Part shown: one piece after another, positions 17,988 through 26,363 of the stretch | Layout of the letters: each line of letters opens with the position of its first letter | Position numbering within the stretch: the stretch's first letter is position 1 | Assembly: GCA_027484605.1 (NCBI GenBank) | Contig: JAIXSR010000049.1 | Span: forward strand, 1 to 64,000 | Direction of reading: 5' to 3' | Origin: Hyphomicrobiales bacterium | GTDB lineage: Bacteria > Pseudomonadota > Alphaproteobacteria > Rhizobiales > Beijerinckiaceae | Length of the DNA: 64,000 nt | Notes under the pieces: generated by a model | Seen by the model: only the letters and a program-made list of their open reading frames with translations | Database searches by the model: none | Told to the model about the DNA's origin: nothing | Made by a program: the position numbers and the translations under genes

Positions 17988-18885
17988 CCGCCCCGCGGGC
18001 CTTCACGAAGAGGCTGTAGAGCGAGGTCTGCGCGCAGATATAGATCCGGTTGAAGCGCGGGCCGCCGAAACAGAGATTGGCGACGATCTCGCCGATCCGG
18101 ATCTCGCCGATCAGCATCCCGTCCGGGTGATAGCAGAGCACCGAGGTGCCGGCGGAGGTCCAGACATGGCCCTGGGCATCGCAGCGGAACCCGTCAAACA
18201 GGCCCTGCGGACAGGTGGCAAAGAGACGCGGCGCGCCGAGTTCCCCCGCGCGCAGAACCGGATAGGCATGGATCGTGGCCGGCAGGCCGGGCTGATGCGA
18301 GGCGCCGGTATCGGCGACATAGAGGATCCGCTCATCGGGCGAGAAGGCGAGACCGTTCGGCTTGACGCGATCGCGCACCATGGCCTCGACCCGGCCCGAA
18401 GCGGGATCCAGCCGGTAGACCTGCGAGGCGCCGATCTCGCTCTCGGCCGCAATGCCCTCGTAATCGCTGTCGATGCCGTAGGTCGGATCGCTGAACCAGA
18501 TCGAGCCGTCCGAGGCGACCACGAGATCGTTCGGCGAATTGAACCGCTGGCCCTCGAAACGATCCGCCAGAATGCGGATCGAGCCGTCGAATTCCGTCCG
18601 CGTCACGCGGCGGGTCAGGTGCTCGCAGGTGACGAGCCGGCCCTGCCGGTCGGTCGTGTTGCCGTTGCTGTTCTGCGCAGGATCGCGGAAGACGGAGACC
18701 GAACCATCCGTCTCGTCGAAGCGCAGCATGCGGTTATTGGGGATGTCGGACCAGACGAGATAGCGGCCGGCCGGAAAATAGGCGGGGCCCTCCATCCAGC
18801 GCCCGCCGGTCCAGAGCCGCTCGAGCCGCGCATGGCCGATGACCAGCGCACGGAATCGTTCGTCGTGGATGATGACCTCGTTCAT
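17965..18885 (-). CDS. SMP-30/gluconolactonase family lactonase
   Basis: 306 aa from ATG 18885 (GAGGGGGCAGG upstream). It is a six-bladed beta-propeller of the SMP-30/gluconolactonase/LRE family, which hydrolyses sugar lactones using one divalent metal. Family landmarks are the first metal ligand in WMEGPAYF, FNSPNDLVVASDG, WFSDPTYGI and the ligand Asp in ILYVADTGAS. It is the last gene of the second sugar ABC operon, 29 bp after the b561-like gene, so it probably acts on the lactone formed when the imported sugar is oxidised. The open frame extends further upstream but would run into the b561 gene. Confidence 0.92.
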   Translation of the reverse strand: MNEVIIHDERFRALVIGHARLERLWTGGRWMEGPAYFPAGRYLVWSDIPNNRMLRFDETDGSVSVFRDPAQNSNGNTTDRQGRLVTCEHLTRRVTRTEFDGSIRILADRFEGQRFNSPNDLVVASDGSIWFSDPTYGIDSDYEGIAAESEIGASQVYRLDPASGRVEAMVRDRVKPNGLAFSPDERILYVADTGASHQPGLPATIHAYPVLRAGELGAPRLFATCPQGLFDGFRCDAQGHVWTSAGTSVLCYHPDGMLIGEIRIGEIVANLCFGGPRFNRIYICAQTSLYSLFVKARGAVTPAGES

Positions 18886-18914
18886 GGCCTGCCCCCTCTT
18901 TCCTCTCTCCTGCC

Positions 18915-19604
18915 TCAGCCCGGGCGGCGGATGCCCCAGCCGATCGGCCTGCGCGCATTGCCGGGATGCTCCGGCGACGGGCCCCAGATGGCCTGGTAGG
19001 TATCGACCGCCCGTCCCTGACGCTGCATCCGGATGAAGAGGCCGAGCCAGAGCATCCACCACAGGCCGAGCAAGGCCGGCATCCATCGCGGCGCATTGGC
19101 GAGCCATAATCCCGTGAGAATGGCGAGGACGGCAAGGGCCAGCGCGAGGTAGCCGAGGGATTTGTGCAGGATCTCGAACAGGATTCGGCGGGGCGTCATG
19201 TCATAGTGGTCGCCGCGCAGGGCCGGCTCGCCCGGCCCGCCCCGGGAGCCGCGCAGCCAGCCGCCGAGGAACTGGGCACCGCCGAACGCCATGACGGACC
19301 AGCCGGCCAGCGCGTGGAGATGGCCCGGGCCCTTCAGCCCCGGCCCGGCCAGCAGCATGGCGAGGCCGCCCAGCATGGCGAGCCCGCCGGCATATTGCAG
19401 GGCGAGATGGCTGAACCACCAGAAGCGGTTGTCGCAGCGGGCAGGCCAGTCCTGCCGCGGCGTGATCTTGAAGAAGCGGGCGATCATCACGCCGAGGGGC
19501 AGCAGGATCGCCCAAGCCAGCACCATCAGCCGCGCATGCCAGGCGATGGCGGCATCGACGAGATGCGGCCGGGCCGGATCCAGCGGGGCGAGCCAGAATT
19601 CCAT
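18915..19604 (-). CDS. Cytochrome b561-like membrane protein
   Basis: 229 aa with about five to six hydrophobic segments and His residues placed as in cytochrome b561 domains: WHARLMVLAWAILLPLG, FSHLALQYAG, HLHALAGW and EILHKSLGYLALALA. Such proteins carry two b-hemes and move electrons across the membrane, often with ascorbate as donor. It lies 3 bp after the second permease gene and before the lactonase, an unusual partner for a sugar importer. It might couple periplasmic oxidation of a sugar or its lactone to the membrane (inference). The C-terminal tail YQAIWGPSPEHPGN is hydrophilic. Confidence 0.82.
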   Translation of the reverse strand: MEFWLAPLDPARPHLVDAAIAWHARLMVLAWAILLPLGVMIARFFKITPRQDWPARCDNRFWWFSHLALQYAGGLAMLGGLAMLLAGPGLKGPGHLHALAGWSVMAFGGAQFLGGWLRGSRGGPGEPALRGDHYDMTPRRILFEILHKSLGYLALALAVLAILTGLWLANAPRWMPALLGLWWMLWLGLFIRMQRQGRAVDTYQAIWGPSPEHPGNARRPIGWGIRRPG

Positions 19605-19607
19605 GGC

Positions 19608-20444
19608 TCAGCCCTTCACCGCACCGGCCGTCATGCCGGTGATGATCTGGCGCGAGGCGAGGAAGGTGAAGACCAGCGGTGGCAGGGCGATCAGGGTGCC
19701 GATCGCCATGATCTGCCCCCATTCGATATTGTGCTCGTTGATGAAGAGCGAGACCTTCACCGGCATGGTGCGGGTGAAGCGGTTGGTCAGGACAAGCGCG
19801 AGGATGAACTCGTTCCAGGCGATGCGGAAGGTGAAGATCGCCGCGGCAGCAAGGCCCGGGCGGATCATCGGCAGGACAACCAGGAAGAAGACCTGGAAAT
19901 CATTCGCCCCGTCGATGCGGGCGGCCTCCTCGAGAGCCGGCGGCACCTGCGCGATGAAGCTCTGGAGGATCCAGATCACGAAGGGCAGGTTGATCGCGGT
20001 GTAGACGAGGATCACGCCCGGCAGCGAGTTCGAGAGGCCGAATTCATAGGTCCAGATCATGAAGACCGGCACCGTCAGCACCGCCGGCGGGACCATCCGC
20101 ATCAGCAGGGTGCCGCCGGAGACGACATCGCGTCCGAAGAAGCGGAACCGCACGATCGCATAGGCCGCCATGCAGCCGAAGATCAGCGTCAGCCCGGTGG
20201 AGAGCGTGGCGACGATCAGCGAATTGGTGAGGTAGCGCGCATTCTGGCTGTCGCCGAGCACGGCCCGGTAATTGTCCAGCGTCGGCATGAAGATCAGGCC
20301 GAAGCTGCCGGAGAAGATATCCGGTTTGGTCTTCAGCGACGTGGCGACCATGACAAGGATCGGGCCGAGCGAGAGCATCGCGAGGGCGACGATCACCGCA
20401 TAGGAGAAGGGCGTGGCGCGGCGGGTCGTGGCGGTACCGGACAT
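19608..20444 (-). CDS. Carbohydrate ABC transporter permease, MalG type
   Basis: 278 aa from ATG 20444, which lies 5 bp after the stop of the partner permease with GGAAGGAGTGA upstream. A GTG 9 bp earlier, overlapping the stop, is an alternative start. Six membrane segments; EAA loop EEAARIDGANDFQVFFLVVL near residue 185. Second permease of the 18-24 kb sugar importer. Confidence 0.94.
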   Translation of the reverse strand: MSGTATTRRATPFSYAVIVALAMLSLGPILVMVATSLKTKPDIFSGSFGLIFMPTLDNYRAVLGDSQNARYLTNSLIVATLSTGLTLIFGCMAAYAIVRFRFFGRDVVSGGTLLMRMVPPAVLTVPVFMIWTYEFGLSNSLPGVILVYTAINLPFVIWILQSFIAQVPPALEEAARIDGANDFQVFFLVVLPMIRPGLAAAAIFTFRIAWNEFILALVLTNRFTRTMPVKVSLFINEHNIEWGQIMAIGTLIALPPLVFTFLASRQIITGMTAGAVKG

Positions 20445-20449
20445 GGCGT

Positions 20450-21346
20450 TCACTCCTTCCCGGCCCGGCTTTCGCGCAGGCTCCGGGCCAGCACGAGAAG
20501 CAGGGTCAGCATGAGGACGATCAGCAAAAGCAGGTTCGACAGGGCCGAAGCCCGGCCGAGCTGCTGGCTCACAAAGGCCGTCTTGTAGATGTGGAGGGAC
20601 AGGATCTCGGTGGAGAGGCCGGGGCCGCCTTCGGTGAGGATGTAGATGACTTCCAGCACCTTGAAGGCATCGATCAGCCGCAGCAGCGCCGCCACCGCGA
20701 TGACCGGGGCGATCAGCGGCAGCTTGATGTACAGGGTTGTCTGCCAGCGCGTGGCGCCGTCGATCCGCGCCGCCTCGATGGCCGAGGCCGGCAGGCCCTG
20801 CAAGGCTGCCAGCGCGAGGATGAAGATGAAGGGTGTCCATTGCCAGACATCGGCGATGATCACCGAGAGCAGCGCCATGTCGGGCGAGGAGAGCCAGGGC
20901 ACCCCGGGCAGGCCGAGCGCCTTGAGAGCCTGGCTCAGCGGCCCGAACTGCTCGTTGTAGAGGAAGCGCCAGATCAGGCCGACAACGATCGGGGCGATCA
21001 TCATCGGCAGGATGAAGATCGTGCGGAACAGGCTGGTGCCGCGGAGGTCGCGGTCGAGGACGAGGGCGAGGGCCACGCCGAGCACGACTTCCAGCACGAC
21101 GACTGCGGCGGCGAAGACCAGCGTCACGCCGACGGAGATCCAGAAGGAATCATCGGCCAGAAGCCAGCGGTAATTCTCCAGCCCGACGAAGCGGGCCGAT
21201 TCCGGCGGGGTGCCGATCGACCATTCGTGGAAGGACAGCCAGACCGAGCGGAGCATCGGATAGACCAGCCCGACCAGCGCGACGGCGGCCGCGGGAGCGA
21301 GAAAGAGATAGGGCGAGGCGCGGTTGAGGCCCTGGCGGGTCAGCAT
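20450..21346 (-). CDS. Carbohydrate ABC transporter permease, MalF type
   Basis: 298 aa with six hydrophobic segments and the EAA loop IEAARIDGATRWQTTLYIKL near residue 200. It pairs with the permease encoded immediately after it. It lies 131 bp after the binding-protein gene, with a hairpin in between. Confidence 0.94.
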   Translation of the reverse strand: MLTRQGLNRASPYLFLAPAAAVALVGLVYPMLRSVWLSFHEWSIGTPPESARFVGLENYRWLLADDSFWISVGVTLVFAAAVVVLEVVLGVALALVLDRDLRGTSLFRTIFILPMMIAPIVVGLIWRFLYNEQFGPLSQALKALGLPGVPWLSSPDMALLSVIIADVWQWTPFIFILALAALQGLPASAIEAARIDGATRWQTTLYIKLPLIAPVIAVAALLRLIDAFKVLEVIYILTEGGPGLSTEILSLHIYKTAFVSQQLGRASALSNLLLLIVLMLTLLLVLARSLRESRAGKE

Positions 21347-21440
21347 GGATCGGTCCCGGAAAGAAACGAGGGAGGCCCGGCAGGGCCGGATCGGGAGCCT
21401 ACATGTCCCGGGCCGGCTTGGCCGATCCCTCCCTCAGGCT

Positions 21441-21463
21441 GGGGCGCCCGACGCAGGCGCCCC
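21441..21463 (-). terminator. Hairpin between second sugar-binding protein and permease
   Basis: GGGGCGCC (21441-21448) pairs perfectly with GGCGCCCC (21456-21463) around a 7-base loop, 15 bp beyond the binding-protein stop on the minus strand. No T-run follows. It is the third such hairpin after a binding-protein gene in this window. Confidence 0.45.
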
Positions 21464-21477
21464 TGGAGGAGGCCTGG

Positions 21478-22830
21478 TTATTTCGGTGCGTTGGGGCCGT
21501 AATAGCCGCCCTTTTCCATGATGGCCCGGACCTTGGGCACGATCTCGTCGAGGGCCTGTTTCGGATCCTTCCTGCCGGTCACGATCTCGCCGAGCGCAAC
21601 CCCGAAGACCGGAGCATTGAGCTCGTTCCATTCATTGATGATCGGCCGCCAGTCGGGATCGGCATATTTCAGCGCGGTGGCGAAGGTCGCGTAATGCTTG
21701 AACTTCTGCTGAAGGTCGAAATCGCCATAGGTGGAGAAGCGCGAGGGCGAACCGCCCGCCGCGGCGATAAGCCGGTCGGCCTTTTTCGAGGTCAGCCATT
21801 GCATCAGCATGAAGGCCGCCTCGCCATTGGCGGCATTTTTCGGAATGGCGATGCCGAAGCCGCCGGTCTGCGAGCCGCGCCGGATATCCTCGGGATGATA
21901 GGCCCAGGCCACCTTGCCGGCGACCTTGGACTTGGCGGGATCATTCATTTCCCCCGCCACGGCGATGGAATCGAGGAACATCGCGGCATTGCCCTGCATG
22001 AAGGCGTTCTTCATCTCGTCGAAGCCGAAAGCGGCACCGCCGGCCGGGCCGGTCTCGATGATCTTCTTCAGCAGGCTTGCCGAGCGGATGCCGGCCGCGT
22101 TGTTGAAGGTCGGCTGCCACTGGTCATCGAAGATCCGGCCGCCCATCGGCGCCATGTGCAGCAGCCAGGCATGGACCACCTGGTGCCCGGTCTGCCCGCG
22201 CGAGGCCAGCGCGCCCATGCCCTTGGCGGTCTCGGGGATGCGGGCGAGCAGCGCCTCGAGCTGGGCGTAGGTTTCGGGCACTTTCCAGCCGTTCTGCGCG
22301 AAGAGATCGACCCGATAGGCCAAAGCCGAGGTCTCGGCGCCGAACGGCACGCCGATCAGCTTGGCCGAGGGGCCGGCGAGATAGCCCTTCCGGCCGCCGA
22401 CCAGGCCGATATTCTCGACATAGCCGGGGATGAGATCGTTGAAATCGTAATCCGGCACGGCCAGGGCCGGGTCCTTGAACATCGGCCCGACCTCGCGGAT
22501 CAGACCCTTGTTCGCGTATTCGGATTTCCAGAACACGACATAGGCCAGCAGGTCGTAATCGCCCTTGCCGGGCTTGGACATCTCGAGCAGCTGCTTGTCG
22601 CGCATGCGCAGATACTGCAGCGTATCCACCTCGACCTTGATGCCGGTCTCGGCCGTGAATTGCGGCAGGATCTTCGTCACCGCATCGAAATGCGGATGCG
22701 CGGGAAAATTCACGACAAGGCTGGTGCCCTTGAACCGCGCATAGGGATTGGCGCTGCCGGCCGAGGGCCAGAGCGCCGTGGTGAAGGCGGCCGCAGCGCC
22801 GGTCTTCAGAAGTCCGCGTCTTGTCTGCAT
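21478..22830 (-). CDS. ABC transporter sugar-binding protein with Tat-like signal
   Basis: 450 aa, family 1 extracellular solute-binding protein. The N-terminus MQTRRGLLKTGAAAAFTTAL has twin arginines in a Tat-like context, with cleavage probably after SAGSA; Tat export would be unusual for this family but is known in alphaproteobacteria. The mature protein starts with SLVVNFPAHPHFDAVTKIL; the family segment GGFGIAIPKNAANGEAAF is near residue 325. It lies 51 bp after the ATPase gene, so the ATPase comes first in this operon, unlike the first cluster. Confidence 0.94.
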   Translation of the reverse strand: MQTRRGLLKTGAAAAFTTALWPSAGSANPYARFKGTSLVVNFPAHPHFDAVTKILPQFTAETGIKVEVDTLQYLRMRDKQLLEMSKPGKGDYDLLAYVVFWKSEYANKGLIREVGPMFKDPALAVPDYDFNDLIPGYVENIGLVGGRKGYLAGPSAKLIGVPFGAETSALAYRVDLFAQNGWKVPETYAQLEALLARIPETAKGMGALASRGQTGHQVVHAWLLHMAPMGGRIFDDQWQPTFNNAAGIRSASLLKKIIETGPAGGAAFGFDEMKNAFMQGNAAMFLDSIAVAGEMNDPAKSKVAGKVAWAYHPEDIRRGSQTGGFGIAIPKNAANGEAAFMLMQWLTSKKADRLIAAAGGSPSRFSTYGDFDLQQKFKHYATFATALKYADPDWRPIINEWNELNAPVFGVALGEIVTGRKDPKQALDEIVPKVRAIMEKGGYYGPNAPK

Positions 22831-22881
22831 GGGGTTTCCTTCCTTGGTGTGTCGGGGGCCCTCTTGGCGGAGCCCTTGGGG

Positions 22882-23973
22882 TTACCGGATGGCCGCTTCC
22901 GTCTCCGGGTTGAAAAGATGGAGGCTGTCGGGGTCGAACCAGAAGGGCTGTTCGCCCTCACCGGCGAGACGCTGCTCGGAATTGACCTCGACGATGACAC
23001 GTTCCCCGCCGCATCGCGTGACCAGGACGGAATGCGCACCGACATATTCGGCGAGGTCGATATGGAGGGTCAGGGCGGGCGCGCCTTCCGGCCCGCGGCC
23101 CTGTCGCAGCGCGGAGGGCCGGATGCCGGCAATGAGATCGCTGCCCTGGTAACGCGCCAGCAGGGACGCACGCGCCGGCGGAACCGGCAGGGTAAAGGCC
23201 TTGCCGACGAGAACCGGTCCGCCCCCGCGTGATTCCAGCCGGACCGGCAGGAAATTCATCGGCGGCGCGCCGATAAAGCCCGCGACGAACAGATTAGCCG
23301 GCGCACGATAGAGATCCTCGGGCCGGCCCTGCTGCTGCACCTTGCCCGCATGCATCACGACGATCCGGTCTGCCAGCGTCATCGCCTCGACCTGGTCATG
23401 CGTGACATAGATCATGTTCTTCTCGACGCGCTTGCGCATCAGCGCCAGTTCGGCCCGCATCTGGTTGCGCAGTTTGGCATCGAGATTGGAGAGCGGCTCG
23501 TCGAAGAGGAAGACGCCGGCATCGCGCACCAGGGCCCGGCCCATCGCGACGCGCTGGCGCTGGCCGCCGGAGAGCGCGGCCGGCTTCCTGTCCAGCAGAT
23601 GGCCGATGGACAGCATATCCGCCACACGGCGGATGCGGGTTTCGATCTCGGCCTTGGGATAGCGCGCAAGGCGCAAGGCGAAGGACATGTTCCGAGCGAC
23701 ATCCATATGCGGGTAGAGCGCGTAATCCTGGAACACCATCGCGATGTCGCGATCCTTCGGCTCGAGCCGGCTGACCTCGCGGTCGCCGATCCAGATCTCG
23801 CCGCTGCTGGCCTCCTCGAGGCCGGCGATCATGCGCAGGGTCGTCGATTTGCCACAGCCAGACGGGCCGACAAGCACCGTGAATTCCCGATCCTCGAGAT
23901 CGAGGTCAAGCCCGGCAATCACCGCCACGTCGCCGAAGCGCTTTTGCAGATCCGTGATCCGGATGCGCGGCAT
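22882..23973 (-). CDS. Carbohydrate ABC transporter ATP-binding protein (UgpC/MsmX type)
   Basis: 363 aa from ATG 23973, preceded by GGGGAGGAACGGG. Walker A GPSGCGKST, signature LSGGQRQRVAMGRA, Walker B VFLFDEP and H-loop THD are all intact; a C-terminal OB-like domain follows. It is the first gene of the operon ATPase, binding protein, two permeases, b561-like, lactonase. The frame is open upstream for more than 1 kb on this strand, but that part is antisense to the LacI gene and has no family features. Confidence 0.95.
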   Translation of the reverse strand: MPRIRITDLQKRFGDVAVIAGLDLDLEDREFTVLVGPSGCGKSTTLRMIAGLEEASSGEIWIGDREVSRLEPKDRDIAMVFQDYALYPHMDVARNMSFALRLARYPKAEIETRIRRVADMLSIGHLLDRKPAALSGGQRQRVAMGRALVRDAGVFLFDEPLSNLDAKLRNQMRAELALMRKRVEKNMIYVTHDQVEAMTLADRIVVMHAGKVQQQGRPEDLYRAPANLFVAGFIGAPPMNFLPVRLESRGGGPVLVGKAFTLPVPPARASLLARYQGSDLIAGIRPSALRQGRGPEGAPALTLHIDLAEYVGAHSVLVTRCGGERVIVEVNSEQRLAGEGEQPFWFDPDSLHLFNPETEAAIR

Positions 23974-24079
23974 CCCGTTCCTCCCCGGGCGGCCCTCGCC
24001 GCCCCTGTCGCGGGCCTTGCGCCCGTCTTTTCCGATCCCGATCCGGCCCGATTCTCCAGGCGGGCCGCAGCCGAGTAGA

Positions 24080-24095
24080 ATGTTATCGATAACAT
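24080..24095. promoter_or_regulatory. LacI-family operator palindrome (second sugar cluster)
   Basis: ATGTTATCGATAACAT is a perfect 16-bp palindrome with central CG in the divergent gap between the ATPase gene (start 23973) and the LacI-type gene (start 24163). It is AT-rich in GC-rich surroundings. Probable binding site of the adjacent regulator. Confidence 0.8.
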
Positions 24096-24162
24096 CGTAG
24101 GCTGATTTCGGGCGTCTTGACAAGCCCTCGGGTTTGGCCACCCATCGGACCGGTTTCGGAGC

Positions 24163-25179
24163 ATGACGATGCGGATGCAGGATATTGCGCGGCGGCTGGG
24201 CATTTCGGCCATGACCGTCTCGCGCGCGCTGAAATCCGATTCGTCGGTGGCTCCGACGACACGGGCCGCTGTGCTCAAGGCGATCGAGGAACTGGGCTAT
24301 GTGCCCAACCAGATCGCCGGCTCGCTCTCCTCGCGGCGGTCGGGCTTCGCGGCCGTGCTGGTGCCCTCGCTCAACAATCCGCATTTCAGCGAGACCGTGC
24401 TGGCGCTCGGCAGCGCCCTCCAGGCGCGGGGCATGCAGTTGCTGATCGGGAATACCGAGTATGATCGCCGCAAGGAGGCCGAACTGGTGCGGGCCCTCCT
24501 CGCCCGGAAGCCGGAAGCGATCATCCTGACCAGCGATGGTCATGATCCGCGGATCCTGCCGATGCTGGCCAAGGCGAAGATCCCGGTTGTCGAGATCTGG
24601 GACCTGCCCGCCCGGCCGATCCAGCATGTGGTCGGCTTCTCCAACCGGATTGCGATGCGCGGGCTGATCGCGGCGTTGATCGCGCAGGGCTATTCGCGGA
24701 TCACCTATCTCGGCGAGGCCGATGATGCCGATACGCGCGGCGCCTCGCGCCGGCTCGGCTATTGCGAGGCGATGGCAGCGGCCGGGCTCGGGCCACGCCT
24801 CTGCTCGATCGGGCGCCCGCCAGCGACCATGTCGGACGGAGAACGGGGGCTCGATACCGTGCTTTCCGCCTTCCCCGATACGGAGCTTGTGGCCTGCGTG
24901 TCGGATCCGCTCGCCTTCGGGGTGATCGCCGCGTGCCAGAGGCGCGGCTGGGTGGTGCCGGACCGCCTGGCCGTGTCCGGCTTCGGGGATTTCGAGATCG
25001 CCCGAATCGGCGTGCCGGCCATCACCACGGTGCAGATCGATGCCGGGCAGATCGGCCGCGAGGCCGGCGGGATCATCGGGGAGGCGTTCGACGCCCTGCG
25101 GGATCTGCCGCTGGCCCCGGTGATCCGGCCCGTGCCCGCCCTGCCCTGCCTGCGGGCCAGCACGATGATCGCAAGGTAA
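24163..25179 (+). CDS. LacI family transcriptional regulator
   Basis: 338 aa. The helix-turn-helix MQDIARRLGISAMTVSRAL is at residues 5-23, the hinge NQIAGSLSSRRSG at about 46-58, followed by the effector-binding domain (VLVPSLNNPHFSETV onward, ending DAGQIGREAGGIIGEAF). Three in-frame ATGs (24163, 24169, 24175) are possible starts. Divergent from the second sugar operon across a 16-bp palindrome; probably its repressor. Confidence 0.94.
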   Translation: MTMRMQDIARRLGISAMTVSRALKSDSSVAPTTRAAVLKAIEELGYVPNQIAGSLSSRRSGFAAVLVPSLNNPHFSETVLALGSALQARGMQLLIGNTEYDRRKEAELVRALLARKPEAIILTSDGHDPRILPMLAKAKIPVVEIWDLPARPIQHVVGFSNRIAMRGLIAALIAQGYSRITYLGEADDADTRGASRRLGYCEAMAAAGLGPRLCSIGRPPATMSDGERGLDTVLSAFPDTELVACVSDPLAFGVIAACQRRGWVVPDRLAVSGFGDFEIARIGVPAITTVQIDAGQIGREAGGIIGEAFDALRDLPLAPVIRPVPALPCLRASTMIAR

Positions 25180-25215
25180 GGCCATCCCGCCAGGTGGCCG
25201 GGCCCGGCGCGCGGA

Positions 25216-25533
25216 TTACTGCATCGGGGAGAAGAAGGTCGGCCTGACGATCGAATTCTCCATCCTCTCGATATAGGCGCCGGTCTTGGGGATGAAGGCC
25301 AGCCATTCCGGATCGGCATAGAGGCGCTCACGGCGGCTTTCGCGTTCGGCATGGTTCTCATAGCGCCACATCATCATCACCTGATTGAGTGCGCCGATTT
25401 CGGTATGGAACCATCCGATCGAGGGGCCGAGGAAGCGGCAGTGAATCTCGAAGCCCTCTTCATGATAAAGCTTCAGATACTCATTCAGTTTACCGGGCCT
25501 GATCGTATAGGTCCGGATTTCGAAAATGGCCAT
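25216..25533 (-). CDS. NIPSNAP family protein
   Basis: 105 aa, the normal length of bacterial NIPSNAP proteins, which adopt a dimeric alpha/beta-barrel (ferredoxin-like) fold. Visible signatures are the opening EIRTYTIRPGKLNEYL, GWFHTEIGALNQVMMMWRYE and DPEWLAFIPK. The function of the family in bacteria is not established. It is convergent with the LacI-type gene, 36 bp apart, and may belong with the sugar cluster as an accessory gene. Confidence 0.9.
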   Translation of the reverse strand: MAIFEIRTYTIRPGKLNEYLKLYHEEGFEIHCRFLGPSIGWFHTEIGALNQVMMMWRYENHAERESRRERLYADPEWLAFIPKTGAYIERMENSIVRPTFFSPMQ

Positions 25534-25568
25534 GGTCCAGGTTCCTGAAACGGGGGCCCGGGCGGCGG

Positions 25569-25892
25569 CTAGCGGGCGCGGCGCGCCCGGATCCGGGCCG
25601 GGGCCAGATGACCGGAGGGTTGTGCCGGCCGCCGGCTACCGCGATCGAGATCGCCGCCATCGCGCGGGAGGAGCATGATCGCGCCGCCCATTGCCACCGA
25701 CGCAAAGGTGACAATGCTGCCCATGGTCAAGAGGCCAACGGGGACAACCCATTCACCCGAAGCGGCAAGCATGGTCCGGATATGCGCAACATCCATGACG
25801 AGGATCCCGAGCACAAAGGCGATGCCCAGCAACGCTCCCGCAAGACCATTGATCAGGAGAAGCCGGAACAGAGGCTGCGCGTTCGATTGCAT
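25569..25892 (-). CDS. Small two-helix membrane protein, unknown
   Basis: 107 aa from ATG 25892. Two hydrophobic segments: LLLINGLAGALLGIAFVLGI (about residues 11-30) and VPVGLLTMGSIVTFASVAMG (about 50-70). A basic, Arg-rich C-terminal tail of about 30 residues is presumably cytoplasmic. No named family recognised with confidence. Divergent from the DUF4149-like gene. Confidence 0.7.
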   Translation of the reverse strand: MQSNAQPLFRLLLINGLAGALLGIAFVLGILVMDVAHIRTMLAASGEWVVPVGLLTMGSIVTFASVAMGGAIMLLPRDGGDLDRGSRRPAQPSGHLAPARIRARRAR

Positions 25893-26009
25893 GCATGTCC
25901 CCGATATCGACGAAAAAACCTCGTCCGATCGAACAGCAGGTTGCGGGTTGAGGCAAGCCAAATCGACGGACACGCGCCTGAATGCCGGTGCAGCCTGAAA
26001 GGGCCGGGG

Positions 26010-26330
26010 ATGCCCTTCACGGCCCTGCCGCCGGATGTCGCGGGCCCGACAATCCGTCGGGCCTTCCCGCATTTCTACCTTTTCGTCATGGCGAGTGCGG
26101 CCCTGGCTGCCGCAACGCTGGCCCGCCATGACGGGACCGGCGCCGCATGGCTGGCACTGATCGCGGTGACCACCCTTCCGACGCGGCAGATTCTGATGCC
26201 GGCGATCAACCGTGCCACCGTTCAGGGCCGGAAAGCGCGCTTCCGGGTCCTGCATGGGCTTTCCGTTGTCATCACGCTGGCCCATATCTTGATGGCCGGC
26301 CATGTGCTCGCCCGGTTCCTGAACGGCTGA
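26010..26330 (+). CDS. DUF4149/TMEM205-like membrane protein
   Basis: 106 aa, three hydrophobic segments. The conserved stretch TLPTRQILMPAINRATVQG followed by FRVLHGLSVVITLAHIL matches the DUF4149 pattern (MPxIN, then H..S). Start ATG 26010 has GAAAGGGCCGGGG upstream; the frame is open further back without similarity. Function of the family unknown. Confidence 0.8.
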   Translation: MPFTALPPDVAGPTIRRAFPHFYLFVMASAALAAATLARHDGTGAAWLALIAVTTLPTRQILMPAINRATVQGRKARFRVLHGLSVVITLAHILMAGHVLARFLNG

Positions 26331-26363
26331 GCGCCGGGGCGAGGTCCCCATGAGGAACATGCC

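Noticed and set aside
23974-25185. N-terminal extension of the second ABC ATPase by about 400 codons
   Set aside because: It would be antisense to the LacI gene and cross the operator; ATG 23973 has an excellent ribosome-binding site and starts at the family position.
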